A stretch of 52,491 nt of DNA from UBA2450 sp045132035 (GCA_045132035.1 JBGURM010000001.1:1-52491); one strand, 5' to 3'. Counted from the first letter of the stretch, positions 9,016 to 18,021 are shown. Notes: a model not told the origin generated them from the sequence alone. Translations and numbers: made by a program.

Positions 9016-10158
9016 ATGTATGAGAACACTCCAGTTCTTTCCGTTAGTGAGATCAATACTTATGTAAAAGCGGTACTCACTAGTGATGAAAGGCTAAAAT
9101 TTGTTCGTATTAAAGGAGAAATCTCCAACTTCAAAGCCTATCCAAGTGGGCATTTTTATTTTTCATTAAAAGACAATGAATCGGTAATAAGTGCGGTGAT
9201 GTTTAATACTTACGCGAAGCGTATAGCTTTTTCTCCAAAAAACGGAGATGAAGTTGTTGTCCTTGCTAGTGTTGACGCTTATGTCCCTAGGGGAAGTTAT
9301 AATCTTAACGTCTACGAGATGGAAGAAAGTGGCTTAGGACAGCAGTTATTAGAACTTGAAAAACTTAAAAAGAAATTACTTGCTGAAGGATTATTTGATG
9401 AAAGTCGAAAAAGACCAATCAACATCTACCCTAAAGCTATTGGGGTAATTACCGCTCCTAATGGAGCAGCGGTAAGAGATATCGTTACTAACATCAAAAG
9501 AAGATATCCGATCGCTGATATATATGTTTTTCCTTCATTAGTTCAAGGAGAACAAGCCCCAGCAGAACTATTAAAAGCGTTCAATGAATCACAAAAATAT
9601 GATTTAGACACTCTGATCATTGGTCGAGGTGGTGGCGCTAGTGAGGATTTAAGTGCGTTTAACGACGAAACTCTCGTAAGAGCAGTAGCAAATAGCAAAA
9701 TGCCAATTATCGCCGCTGTCGGCCACGAAATCGATATGACATTAATCGATTATGTTGCCGATAAAAGAGCCTCAACTCCTACTGGAGCGGCAGAACTCGC
9801 TACCGTTGATAAAAGAGAAATTGAAAAAGAATTCAGTTATGCTTCATTAACAATGGAACAAGCAATCACTAATTTAGTGAGTGATAAAAAAGAAGAAATT
9901 GAAACCTTAAAAGAAGATTTATTAGAAGCTTTACAGAGTAAAGTTGAGGACAAGAAGACTGAACTTAACCATTTAAAAGTTCAATTAGAACTTCTTAATC
10001 CAAAAAATGTTCTTTCTAGAGGATATTCCTTATCGCTAGATGAAAAAGGAAAGCCAATTACATCAATTAATCAAATTAAAGAGAATCAAGTAATAAACAC
10101 TTTACTAAGTGATGGTGAACTCGCTAGTAGAGTGATTGAGATAAAGGAGAGTAAATAA
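9016..10158 (+). CDS. xseA: Exodeoxyribonuclease VII large subunit
   Basis: Catalytic subunit of exonuclease VII, which degrades ssDNA from both ends to short oligonucleotides. N-terminal OB domain (LSVSEINTYVKAVL...IKGEISNFKAYPSGHFYFSLKD), then the nuclease core with GVITAPNGAAVRDI, DTLIIGRGGGASEDLSAFNDE and AAVGHEIDMTLIDYVAD, followed by a charged coiled coil (about 270-330) and the C-terminal VLSRGYSLSLDEKGK. At 380 aa it is a little shorter than Bacillus XseA, mainly in the coiled coil. It has no clear Shine-Dalgarno sequence and starts two bases after the nusB stop (TAA-TT-ATG). Its stop overlaps the xseB start (TAATG). Confidence 0.96.
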   Translation: MYENTPVLSVSEINTYVKAVLTSDERLKFVRIKGEISNFKAYPSGHFYFSLKDNESVISAVMFNTYAKRIAFSPKNGDEVVVLASVDAYVPRGSYNLNVYEMEESGLGQQLLELEKLKKKLLAEGLFDESRKRPINIYPKAIGVITAPNGAAVRDIVTNIKRRYPIADIYVFPSLVQGEQAPAELLKAFNESQKYDLDTLIIGRGGGASEDLSAFNDETLVRAVANSKMPIIAAVGHEIDMTLIDYVADKRASTPTGAAELATVDKREIEKEFSYASLTMEQAITNLVSDKKEEIETLKEDLLEALQSKVEDKKTELNHLKVQLELLNPKNVLSRGYSLSLDEKGKPITSINQIKENQVINTLLSDGELASRVIEIKESK

Positions 10159-10355
10159 TGGAAGAGAAAGTAATTAATTTCGAAGAAGAATTAAATCGTC
10201 TTAGACAAATCGTTAACGATATTCAAAACAAAGATATCTCCATTGATGAAAGTCTTTCATTATATGAAGAGGGACAAAAAATCATCGCTACTTTATCTAA
10301 AGAGCTTGAAAAAGCTGAAAGCAAAGTTGAAAAAGTTATCAAAGTGGGTAAATAA
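10158..10355 (+). CDS. xseB: Exodeoxyribonuclease VII small subunit
   Basis: Helical hairpin subunit that binds the XseA coiled coil and activates the enzyme. The 65-residue sequence has the family pattern FEEELNRLRQIVNDIQN...SIDESLSLYEEGQKI and a charged coiled-coil end. Start overlaps the xseA stop by one base, and GGAG lies upstream within the xseA 3' end (AAAGGAGAG). dxs follows after 8 bases; ispA, which separates the two in Bacillus, is absent. Confidence 0.93.
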   Translation: MEEKVINFEEELNRLRQIVNDIQNKDISIDESLSLYEEGQKIIATLSKELEKAESKVEKVIKVGK

Positions 10356-10363
10356 TATTTACA

Positions 10364-12208
10364 ATGCCAAAAAAAGAACTCCGTCACATCGATATTAATT
10401 CCATCCAGAATCCTGACTTCTTAAAAGAGCTAAGTTATCAGGAACTAGATGTTTTAAGTGAGGACATTAGAAAATATATCATAGATATAACATCTAAAAA
10501 TGGTGGTCACCTCTCAAGTAATTTGGGGGTAGTGGAAACCGTCATTTCATTATGTAAAAACTTTGATTTTACAAAAGACAAAATCATTTTTGATGTTGGA
10601 CATCAATCATACACATATAAAATCTTAACCGGAAGAAAATTAGACACTCTCAGAAAGAAAGGTGGAATAAGTGGATTCCAAAAGATGAGTGAATCTCCTT
10701 ATGATCATTTTGAAGCCGGTCACTCATCAACCTCTATTAGTGTCGCCGCTGGAATGGCGACCGCTAGAGATTTAAAAGGTGAAAAATATAATGTCATCGC
10801 TTTTATTGGTGATTCCGCTCTACAAAACGGGTTAGCCTTAGAAGGATTAAACGAATTAGCCCAATCAGGACACAAAGTTATTATCATTTTAAATGATAAT
10901 GATATGTCAATTTCTCAAGGTGTCGGTGGTCTTTCTTCAATCTTTAGAAAATTCTCAACCTCAGTGATATATCGAAAGACCAAAGGTGCTTTTAGAAAAG
11001 TCTTAAGAGGAAGATTTGGTAGATGGTTACTTGTTAAATTCACCAGAATGAAGAATTGGCTTAAACGTCACTTCATTAATATGACAATGTTTGATAACCT
11101 TGGTTATACAGTCATCGGACCAATTGATGGTCACTATATTAGACAAATCGATCACGCCTTAGCGAGAGCAAAAAAACAAAATAAATCAGTTGTTATCCAC
11201 GTTAAAACCATCAAAGGTCGTGGTTATGAATACGCTGAAGAAGATAAAGACGGGGATTGGCATGGTGTTTCTACATTTAATGTTGAAACTGGAGAATTAG
11301 CCACTAAAGAGGCAATGGTCTCTTGGAGTAATCAATACGCCGTCCTTCTTAAAAACGAAATGGCGATTAATGATAAAATCATTACCATTGTTCCTGCTAC
11401 AGGACACGGAAGCGCTTTAGACTCTTTATTTGAATTCTATCCAAATCGCACAATCGATGTTGGTATTTCTGAAGAACACGCTTTTACTTTTGCTGGTGGA
11501 CTCGCTGTCAGTGGTTTCCATCCAGTAATTTCCATTTACTCAACTTTCTTACAAAGAAGTTATGATGAACTCTCTCATGATTTAGCAAGAATGAATCTAA
11601 ACGCGACTATTTTAATCGATAGAGCAGGTTTAGTGGGAAGTGATGGAGAGACTCACCAAGGAATATATGATGAAGCTTTCTTATATTCAATTCCTAATGT
11701 CACAATCACAATGGCAAGTAGAAGTAGTGAGGCTCTTTCTTTATTAAAAGAAAGTACATGTAACCATGGAGTGTTTGCAATTAGATATCCAAGAGAATAT
11801 TTCGCGATTAAAGGTGAAGAAGTAAAAAAGATTCCTTATGGAAGTTGGAAAGTTGAATTAGAAGGTAAAGAGACCGCAATTATTTCAACTGGTCCAATCA
11901 CTTTGAAATTAAAAGACGCTCTTATTGAAAGTAAAAAAGACGCAACTTTATTTAACGCGATTTATCTTCGTCCAATGGATGATAGTAAGATTAACGCTCT
12001 ACTTTCATATAGTAAAATCATCATTTATGATGCTTATGCAACTAAAGAGGGCTTCTCTAGCGCATTAGAAGCCGAACTCATTAAACGTAACTATAAGGGA
12101 GAAATTATTTCTCGCTCAGTCCCAACTATCTTTGTTAAACAAGCAACAATCGATGAACAAAGACAAGAATTTGGTTTAACTGTTGAAGATATCATTGCTC
12201 TAATTTAA
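10364..12208 (+). CDS. dxs: 1-deoxy-D-xylulose-5-phosphate synthase
   Basis: First enzyme of the MEP isoprenoid pathway: condenses pyruvate and glyceraldehyde 3-phosphate using ThDP. Visible: HLSSNLGVVE near 48-57, FDVGHQSYTYKILTGR, HFEAGHSSTSIS near 118, the ThDP motif from GDSALQNG to the NDNDMSIS end, a PYR domain with DVGISEEHAFTFAGGLA and DRAGLVGSDGETHQG, and a C-terminal transketolase domain. ispG and ispH elsewhere in the window support a working pathway. Length 614 aa is typical. No good ribosome site is seen before the ATG, so expression probably depends on coupling to xseB. The next gene starts two bases after the stop. Confidence 0.97.
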   Translation: MPKKELRHIDINSIQNPDFLKELSYQELDVLSEDIRKYIIDITSKNGGHLSSNLGVVETVISLCKNFDFTKDKIIFDVGHQSYTYKILTGRKLDTLRKKGGISGFQKMSESPYDHFEAGHSSTSISVAAGMATARDLKGEKYNVIAFIGDSALQNGLALEGLNELAQSGHKVIIILNDNDMSISQGVGGLSSIFRKFSTSVIYRKTKGAFRKVLRGRFGRWLLVKFTRMKNWLKRHFINMTMFDNLGYTVIGPIDGHYIRQIDHALARAKKQNKSVVIHVKTIKGRGYEYAEEDKDGDWHGVSTFNVETGELATKEAMVSWSNQYAVLLKNEMAINDKIITIVPATGHGSALDSLFEFYPNRTIDVGISEEHAFTFAGGLAVSGFHPVISIYSTFLQRSYDELSHDLARMNLNATILIDRAGLVGSDGETHQGIYDEAFLYSIPNVTITMASRSSEALSLLKESTCNHGVFAIRYPREYFAIKGEEVKKIPYGSWKVELEGKETAIISTGPITLKLKDALIESKKDATLFNAIYLRPMDDSKINALLSYSKIIIYDAYATKEGFSSALEAELIKRNYKGEIISRSVPTIFVKQATIDEQRQEFGLTVEDIIALI

Positions 12209-12210
12209 TT

Positions 12211-12876
12211 ATGATTAAAAATCTTTCATTTTCGTTTTTAAAAGGGATCGCCGCTGGAGCGTCTATCGGTTTTGGCGGGTTTTTATATATTCTCATGGTC
12301 TTTCTTATTCCAGGAGAAGGGGGTAAAGTTTTAGGATCTTTATTATTCACAGTTGGTTTATTTACTGTCTGTTCCTTATCTTTACATCTATATACTGGGA
12401 AGATTGGTTTAATTTACGAGAAGAAACAAGAGAAAGAATTCTATCTTTCTTTACCAATCATGTTAATTGGTAACGCGATTGGAGCGATTGGACTAGGATA
12501 TCTTTGCTTTTTCATTTTTAATGAAATGGAAATTTTCCAAAGTGCGATTAACACAAGTAATGTGAGATTAAGTCTTTACACTTTTGATGACTATTTATCC
12601 TGTATGATTAAGTCCGCTTTATGTGGATTATGTGTCTATTTAGCGGTTAAATCTTTCGCCTATAAAAAGATTTCAGTAGTGGGCACTCTATTACTCGTCT
12701 TATTTGTGTTTATCTTCGTCTATTCAGGATTTCAACACTGTATCGCCAATATGTTTTACTTCTCATTTTCTAATAGTTGGGGATGGGAAGCAGTGGTTAA
12801 TTTGTTATTTTGTATTCTCTTTAACTCTATTGGTCCTGTCATTGGAGTCTTACTCATTAAAGCCATTCAAAAATAA
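12211..12876 (+). CDS. Formate/nitrite transporter (FNT) family channel
   Basis: A 221-residue membrane protein with about six transmembrane segments. Family hallmarks are AAGASIGFGGFLYIL in helix 1, VGLFTVCSLSLHLYTGKIG (compare the FNT LxLFTGNI segment), and SGFQHCIANMFYFS, which matches the FNT GFEHxxANM signature carrying the central pore histidine. FNT proteins pass formate, nitrite or similar small anions across the inner membrane as pentamers. The substrate cannot be told from sequence; formate is likeliest for a fermenter. It begins two bases after the dxs stop with no Shine-Dalgarno sequence, so it is co-translated with an isoprenoid gene to which it has no obvious link. Confidence 0.85.
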   Translation: MIKNLSFSFLKGIAAGASIGFGGFLYILMVFLIPGEGGKVLGSLLFTVGLFTVCSLSLHLYTGKIGLIYEKKQEKEFYLSLPIMLIGNAIGAIGLGYLCFFIFNEMEIFQSAINTSNVRLSLYTFDDYLSCMIKSALCGLCVYLAVKSFAYKKISVVGTLLLVLFVFIFVYSGFQHCIANMFYFSFSNSWGWEAVVNLLFCILFNSIGPVIGVLLIKAIQK

Positions 12877-12885
12877 AGATATTAG

Positions 12886-12915
12886 TTAACATAATAAATG
12901 AAAGCATTATAAAAT
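12886..12915 (+). promoter_or_regulatory. Promoter of dinB, leaderless geometry
   Basis: TTAACA (12886-12891), 18-base spacer, TAAAAT (12910-12915), and only 6 bases to the ATG at 12922. No Shine-Dalgarno sequence. Confidence 0.7.
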
Positions 12916-12921
12916 AATGAT

Positions 12922-14109
12922 ATGGCAAAAGTAATTGTCCACATCGATTTAAATGCTTTTTTTGTTCGCTGCGAAGAAATACGTGATCCATCTTTAGAAA
13001 ATAAAGCGGTGGCGATTGGTCATGTCGGAAGAGCAGGAATTGTTTCAACATGCTCATACGAAGCAAGAAAATATGGGGTAAGAAGTGGAATGCCAATGAA
13101 TAAGGCAATTAAATTATGTCCTCATCTACTCGTCATTCACCCTGATTATCATTTTTATGTTTCAATGAGTCATCAATTTAGAAATTATATCCGTTCCATT
13201 ACTCCAGACATCGAAAAGGCCTCAGTGGACGAGTTATATGCGGATTTTACTGACGTTGTTAAAAAAGAAAAAGATGTCATCAAATATTTTAAGATGATTC
13301 AAAACACTTTGTATGAAACAACCGGCTTAAAGTGCTCTATTGGAGTTGCTCCCACTAAATTTTTAGCGAAGATGGGAAGCGATTATCAAAAGCCAATGGG
13401 CTTAACTATTATTCGTAGAAGAGATATCAAAAAGATTTTATATCCTTTACCAATCGAAGATATGTTTGGAGTTGGTAAAAAGACCGCTCCTAGACTCAAA
13501 GAAATGGGAATTAAAACGATTGGAGATCTCGCTAATAGTTTGAATAATAACGATGAAAAAGTATTAAATACTTTAGGTAAGTTTTCTGAAGAGCTCAAAG
13601 ATTGGATTAATGGAAAAGGGTCAGATAAAATCATTACCGAATATGATGATCCTAAATCAATCGGTAACTCAACCACTTTAAAAGAAGACACTGACCGATA
13701 TGATGAAATTAGACCAGTTATTGAAATGCTCGCTATGGAAGTATCTGAAAGAGCAAAAAAAGAAAATCGAATCGGTAATACGATTCAAATCATGGTCAAA
13801 GACACTAATTATAAGGCACATAATAAATCTTTTACTTTTTCTAATCACACGAATAACGCGAAAGATATCTTTAAATATGCGATTAAGTTATATGAAGAGA
13901 ACTTTTTAGATATGCTTATACGAGCGGTAGGTGTCACTTTACAAAATCTCATCGATATCAAAGATATGAAAGTACAAATGACTTTCTTTGACTATGAGAT
14001 GCATGAAGAAGAAAGTAAAACTAAATTACTAATAAATGATTTAAATAGAAAGATTAAAGGTAAGCCTTTAAAAAGAGCGAGTGAGGTAAAGAAGAATGGA
14101 CATCGTTGA
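12922..14109 (+). CDS. dinB: Y-family DNA polymerase IV
   Basis: Translesion polymerase. The N-terminal HIDLNAFFVRCEE carries the first catalytic Asp; the usual HIDMD has N in place of the second D, a common variant. Metal-binding DE is in SVDELYADFT near 99-108. Fingers residues STCSYEARKYGVRSGMP are present, then CSIGVAPTKFLAKMGSDYQKP, an HhH thumb (MFGVGKKTAPRLKEMGIKTIGDLA), and the little-finger domain. 395 aa, normal. The stop is TGA, direct evidence that UGA terminates in this organism. The last 14 bases overlap xerD. Likely first gene of dinB-xerD-deoB. Confidence 0.95.
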   Translation: MAKVIVHIDLNAFFVRCEEIRDPSLENKAVAIGHVGRAGIVSTCSYEARKYGVRSGMPMNKAIKLCPHLLVIHPDYHFYVSMSHQFRNYIRSITPDIEKASVDELYADFTDVVKKEKDVIKYFKMIQNTLYETTGLKCSIGVAPTKFLAKMGSDYQKPMGLTIIRRRDIKKILYPLPIEDMFGVGKKTAPRLKEMGIKTIGDLANSLNNNDEKVLNTLGKFSEELKDWINGKGSDKIITEYDDPKSIGNSTTLKEDTDRYDEIRPVIEMLAMEVSERAKKENRIGNTIQIMVKDTNYKAHNKSFTFSNHTNNAKDIFKYAIKLYEENFLDMLIRAVGVTLQNLIDIKDMKVQMTFFDYEMHEEESKTKLLINDLNRKIKGKPLKRASEVKKNGHR

Positions 14110-14992
14110 CGCGCTTGATTTATATAAGCAATATCTTCTAGTAGAAAAAGGTTTATCAAGAAACACTGTTTCATCTTATGAAGATGATTTAAATAGTTTC
14201 TTTAGTTTTTATAAAAACTTAAATATGGAGAAAAAAGAAGTAAGCGACTTAGCAAGTGAGGACCTTCAATCTTTTTTGAATCATGAATTAAGTGAAGGAA
14301 AACATGCTTCGACCGCTTTAAGAAGATTATCTTCCATCAAAGGCTTCTACGCTTTTTTAACTAAAGAAGGATATTATCATGGAGAAATGCCTGATATTGA
14401 CCCTCCAAAGATGGAACAAAGGCTTCCAAACTGTTTATCCATTGAAGAAGTAGAGCTACTTCTTGACGCTCCAAATATGAATTCGCCGAGCGGAATAAGA
14501 GATAAAGCGATGTTAGAGTTAATGTACGCTAGTGGACTCCGTGTTAGTGAATTAGTTTCTTTGGAAAAGAAAAATGTTAATCTACAAAAAGGAATTGTCA
14601 CAATCTTTGGTAAAGGAGCAAAAGAAAGAAAAGTCCCGATGGGAGATTTCGCTTTAGATTATGTCGTTAAATATCTTAACGAAGTAAGAGACCAATTCCA
14701 TGGAAGTAAATCTAAGTATCTATTTTTAAATAGAAGTGGCAAACCAATTAGTCGAATCTATTTCTTTAAGCAAGTAAAGAAGTACGCAATGCAAGTTGGA
14801 ATTGATCCAGAAACTATCTCTCCTCATACTTTAAGACACTGCTTCGCTACTCATATGTTAGAAGGCGGAGCTCAACTACGAGCGGTTCAAGAAATGCTTG
14901 GTCACACAAACATTGCAACCACTCAAATCTACACTCATATCTCAACAAAACGAATTATGAGTGCATATGATTTGTTTATAAACAAAAAATAA
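14096..14992 (+). CDS. xerD: Tyrosine recombinase XerD
   Basis: Site-specific recombinase that resolves chromosome dimers at dif during division. N-terminal SAM-like core-binding domain (ALDLYKQYLLVEKGLSRNTVSSYEDDL) and catalytic domain with the R in ASGLRVSEL, the second-position Lys in GKGAKERKVP, HTLRHCFATHML, GHTNIATTQIYTH and the nucleophilic Tyr in that last motif. 298 aa is normal. Placement directly before deoB matches Bacillus xerD(ripX)-drm, which is why XerD is preferred to XerC. It starts 14 bases inside dinB with GTGAGG upstream. A dif-like site lies 3.8 kb downstream at 18793-18820. Confidence 0.93.
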   Translation: MDIVDALDLYKQYLLVEKGLSRNTVSSYEDDLNSFFSFYKNLNMEKKEVSDLASEDLQSFLNHELSEGKHASTALRRLSSIKGFYAFLTKEGYYHGEMPDIDPPKMEQRLPNCLSIEEVELLLDAPNMNSPSGIRDKAMLELMYASGLRVSELVSLEKKNVNLQKGIVTIFGKGAKERKVPMGDFALDYVVKYLNEVRDQFHGSKSKYLFLNRSGKPISRIYFFKQVKKYAMQVGIDPETISPHTLRHCFATHMLEGGAQLRAVQEMLGHTNIATTQIYTHISTKRIMSAYDLFINKK

Positions 14993-15028
14993 GATAAAAT
15001 ATAGAGTTGAATGAAAGGAGACATTAAG

Positions 15029-16252
15029 ATGTCATTCCCATATAAAAGAATATTTGTAATCGTCGCGGATTCTGCAGGAATTGGATATATGCCTGACGCT
15101 GACAGGTTTTTTAACGGAAATAGTAATGATGTTGGTAGTAATACCTTCGTCCATATCGCTGAAAAGATGCCTAATGGCTTAAATATTCCAAACATGAATA
15201 TGATGGGTATTGCCGATTTAGCGGATATTCGTGGCACTCATAAAGTAAGTCACCCACATTCATATGTTGCTAGAGCAAAAGAAAGAAGCAACGGTAAAGA
15301 CACAATGACAGGCCACTGGGAAATGATGGGTATAAATACCCAAGTTCCATTTAAGACCTTCACCGATACCGGCTTCCCAAAAGAATTGATTGACGAACTT
15401 GAAAGAAGAACAGGCCATAAAGTCATCGGTAACTGCGCTGCTAGTGGAACAGAAATCATTAAAGAATTAGGCGAAGAGCAAATTAGAGATAATTCCTTAA
15501 TCGTCTACACTTCAAGCGATTCAGTTCTTCAAATTGCCGCTAGTGAAGAAGTAACCGGCTTAGAAGAATTATATCGCTGCTGTGAAATCGCTCGTGAAAT
15601 TTGTATGAAACCAGAATGGATGGTGGGAAGAGTTATTGCTCGTCCATATGTTGGTAAAACTAAAGAAACATTTAAAAGAACAAGTAATCGTCATGATTTA
15701 GCCCTTAAACCAACATTACCAACCGTAATGAATGTCTTAGAAGAAAATGGTTTTACTACCAACTGTGTTGGTAAAATTGGAGATATCTTTGATGGATATG
15801 GAGTAGTTAAAACTCAAAAGACTGTTTCTAATGAAGATGGCATGGATAAGACCATTAAAGAATTAACAGATGTCGATTTCACTGGCTTATGCTTTGTTAA
15901 TCTTGTTGAATTCGATAGTGAATATGGTCATAGAAGAAACCCAATCGGCTATGGCGAATGTTTAGAAAGATTTGACAAAAGAGTGGGTGAATTCATCTCT
16001 AAGATGCATGACGATGATTTATTAATCATCACCGCAGATCACGGCAACGACCCAACTTGGGCAGGAACTGATCACACTAGAGAAAAAATACCTCTACTCA
16101 TGTATTCTCCTTCTATTAAAAATGGAAGATATCTCGAAGAAAGAGAATGCTTCGGTGATATAGGCGCAACTGTCTTAAAGAACTTCAACTTAAAGATGCC
16201 AAATAACTTAATCGGAAATCCAATTGAAGAACTATTAGACGATAACCGTTAA
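15029..16252 (+). CDS. deoB: Phosphopentomutase
   Basis: Interconverts ribose/deoxyribose 1-phosphate and 5-phosphate in nucleoside salvage. Alkaline-phosphatase-fold, 407 aa, with metal-binding VADSAGIGYMPDA at the N-terminus, KDTMTGHWEMMG near 90, VNLVEFDSEYGHRR, ITADHGNDPTWAGTDHTRE and PLLMYSP. An in-frame ATG exists at 15011, but the Shine-Dalgarno AAAGGAGA lies between it and the ATG at 15029, so the latter is chosen. A possible -10 (TAAAAT near 14995) could give extra transcription. Ribose 5-phosphate from this step can enter the transketolase branch. A strong hairpin terminator follows. Confidence 0.95.
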   Translation: MSFPYKRIFVIVADSAGIGYMPDADRFFNGNSNDVGSNTFVHIAEKMPNGLNIPNMNMMGIADLADIRGTHKVSHPHSYVARAKERSNGKDTMTGHWEMMGINTQVPFKTFTDTGFPKELIDELERRTGHKVIGNCAASGTEIIKELGEEQIRDNSLIVYTSSDSVLQIAASEEVTGLEELYRCCEIAREICMKPEWMVGRVIARPYVGKTKETFKRTSNRHDLALKPTLPTVMNVLEENGFTTNCVGKIGDIFDGYGVVKTQKTVSNEDGMDKTIKELTDVDFTGLCFVNLVEFDSEYGHRRNPIGYGECLERFDKRVGEFISKMHDDDLLIITADHGNDPTWAGTDHTREKIPLLMYSPSIKNGRYLEERECFGDIGATVLKNFNLKMPNNLIGNPIEELLDDNR

Positions 16253-16260
16253 TTCATAGA

Positions 16261-16292
16261 ATTAAAAGCTTAGGGCGACCTAAGCTTTTAAT
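16261..16292. terminator. Bidirectional terminator between deoB and the ABC permease
   Basis: ATTAAAAGCTTAGG (16261-16274) pairs perfectly over 14 bp with CCTAAGCTTTTAAT (16279-16292) around a GCGA tetraloop of the GNRA type. A/T tracts in the stem give T-runs in both directions. It includes the last codons of the convergent permease gene. Confidence 0.85.
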
Positions 16293-17053
16293 TTGAATAC
16301 TCTCTTAATCACACTCATGAGTAAAGACACGATTAGCATTATTAATATCGCAATGAATGAATAGGCGAATGTTGGAACTAAACCATTTGTGGAATTAATA
16401 TAGACATTATTGATTGCTCCCCCAATTCCAGGAGCAGAACTTCCAGAAATAACTTCCGCCATAATTTCAATTTTAAATGAAAGAGCGAAACTACTTACTA
16501 AACCGAGTCCAATAGTCGGCATCGCTAGTGGAAATTTGATATAAACATTTTCTTGTAGTCTACTAGCTCCATCAACTTGGCTCGCCATAAGTATTTGTTC
16601 ATCTAAAGATGAATATCCCGCAACAGTAGCTTCATAAACAATAGGGAAAACAATAATTGTCACAATATATATTGGAGCGTTTTTTAGTCCTGCTAAAACT
16701 AAAAATAAGAAAGTTAAAGCAGCAGTGGGAATAGCTTTTAAAGCTACCATAGTTGGATTAAAAACATATTTTAATTTGGTAAAGTTACCAACTATTACCC
16801 CAATAATGATTGCCGCAATTGCGCCAATAGAAAAACCAATTAACATTCTATAGAATGAACCCCAAATACATTCATATGTAAATGGATCACCTAAATATAT
16901 AAATGTTTGATTAAGTGTTTCTATAGGAGAAGGGAAAACAGAACTTCTTTGTCCTGCCACTAGATAAATAAGAAACCAAATAAGAAAAAAGAAAACGATT
17001 CCAACAACTGTTAGAAGATATTTATTGGAAAGAATTTTCTTTATTTGTTTCAT
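16280..17053 (-). CDS. ABC transporter permease, BPD type (NitT/TauT/SsuC-like)
   Basis: 257-residue inner-membrane permease with about six transmembrane helices, the first near residues 14-32. The EAA-type cytoplasmic loop that docks with an ATPase is visible: EATVAGYSSLDEQILMASQ followed by VDGASRLQ and KFPLAMPTIG near 155-185. Closest in style to permeases that take up sulfonates, nitrate or thiamine precursors; the substrate is unknown. The start overlaps the stop of the binding-protein gene (TAATG), so the pair is co-translated. No ATPase gene is next to them; the energising subunit must be elsewhere or shared. Confidence 0.88.
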   Translation of the reverse strand: MKQIKKILSNKYLLTVVGIVFFFLIWFLIYLVAGQRSSVFPSPIETLNQTFIYLGDPFTYECIWGSFYRMLIGFSIGAIAAIIIGVIVGNFTKLKYVFNPTMVALKAIPTAALTFLFLVLAGLKNAPIYIVTIIVFPIVYEATVAGYSSLDEQILMASQVDGASRLQENVYIKFPLAMPTIGLGLVSSFALSFKIEIMAEVISGSSAPGIGGAINNVYINSTNGLVPTFAYSFIAILIMLIVSLLMSVIKRVFKLKA

Positions 17054-18003
17054 TAGAGTTTAATATATCCATCATTTTCAATGATGTTTTTAGTTGCCGC
17101 TGCATCTTTAACATCATATGTATCAAGTTCTAAATTACCATAAAGGTAATTGAAGACTTTACCTGGAATACCATTCTTTTGGAAATATAAGACATGGTCA
17201 CCTTTATTCATGATTCCGTCTTTATCTCTTCCAGTAGAAAGAACATACATATTACCAAAGGTAATAGTCGCTGCAATTTGATAGTTAGCGCCTTCATCGA
17301 TAATCTTCTTTAGACCATCATTTGTTGGTGCAACAATGATGTCATAATTATTTGTTAAGAATTGAGATAGTGGTGCTCCAGTAGTGAAATTATTGTCTTC
17401 AGCGTGATTATAAAACGCGACTGCAGGAGCTCCAGGTGGACAAATGACTTTAACATCGCTGACATCAGCAATTAAATCGTGGTCATTTTTATCAAAGATA
17501 TATTGATTATCTATACTTTGTATAGATGGTTCAACAACACTCATAAAGTTTTCAACTTGAGATTTAATAGCAGAAGTCCATTCAAATCCTAAGGAGAATC
17601 CATTTCCGTCTTTAGTGACATTAAAGGCCGCTCCAGCAGCAACACCAAATTTTGCTGATTGAGCTTCAGTAGAACCAGCTTTTTCAATGCCGGTTTTAAT
17701 CAAAGCTGGACTACCAGTACCAGCAGAGATATCAGATGATAAGTAATCTAAATAAGAATAGACTTTATTTTGATCAGAAGCCTTATTAACAAAGACTGAT
17801 GCTTGGATGATTCTTTTTTGAGTCTTAGCAATGAAATCATCTTGAACATTTTTAAAGACTGGGAAATTTTTTGCCTTGGTTGCAAAGACAACTGGCTGGG
17901 CAGTAAAGATATAGTCAAAATAGATTTCGCTTGGTTGGTTATTGTTATTACATCCCGCTAAAGCAAATAGAACAGCAGGAATTAATAGTGGAATTTTTTT
18001 CAT
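17053..18003 (-). CDS. Lipoprotein substrate-binding protein with apparently permuted lobes
   Basis: 316 aa with a lipoprotein signal peptide ending LAGC (Cys18), so anchored outside the membrane and partner of the adjacent permease. It resembles NMT1/ThiY/SsuA-type binding proteins, but in swapped order. Residues 27-160 look like the usual C-terminal lobe (FDYIFTAQPVVFATKAKN then VFKNVQDDF, ASVFVNK); residues 182-316 look like the usual N-terminal lobe (VICPPGAPAVAFY, DIIVAPTNDGLKKIIDEG, YQIAATITFGNMYVLST, KNGIPGKVFNYLYG). The end of the protein (DTYDVKDAAATKNII) would normally run straight into the FDYIFTAQP segment now near the start. GAGAGG lies before the ATG. It is transcribed away from the Crp-type regulator that shares its upstream region. 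Confidence 0.82.
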   Translation of the reverse strand: MKKIPLLIPAVLFALAGCNNNNQPSEIYFDYIFTAQPVVFATKAKNFPVFKNVQDDFIAKTQKRIIQASVFVNKASDQNKVYSYLDYLSSDISAGTGSPALIKTGIEKAGSTEAQSAKFGVAAGAAFNVTKDGNGFSLGFEWTSAIKSQVENFMSVVEPSIQSIDNQYIFDKNDHDLIADVSDVKVICPPGAPAVAFYNHAEDNNFTTGAPLSQFLTNNYDIIVAPTNDGLKKIIDEGANYQIAATITFGNMYVLSTGRDKDGIMNKGDHVLYFQKNGIPGKVFNYLYGNLELDTYDVKDAAATKNIIENDGYIKL

Positions 18004-18021
18004 TTTTATTTACCTCTCAGA

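Noticed and set aside
15011..15028. Earlier deoB start at 15011
   Set aside because: The Shine-Dalgarno sequence lies inside that extension; the start at 15029 is correctly spaced from it.
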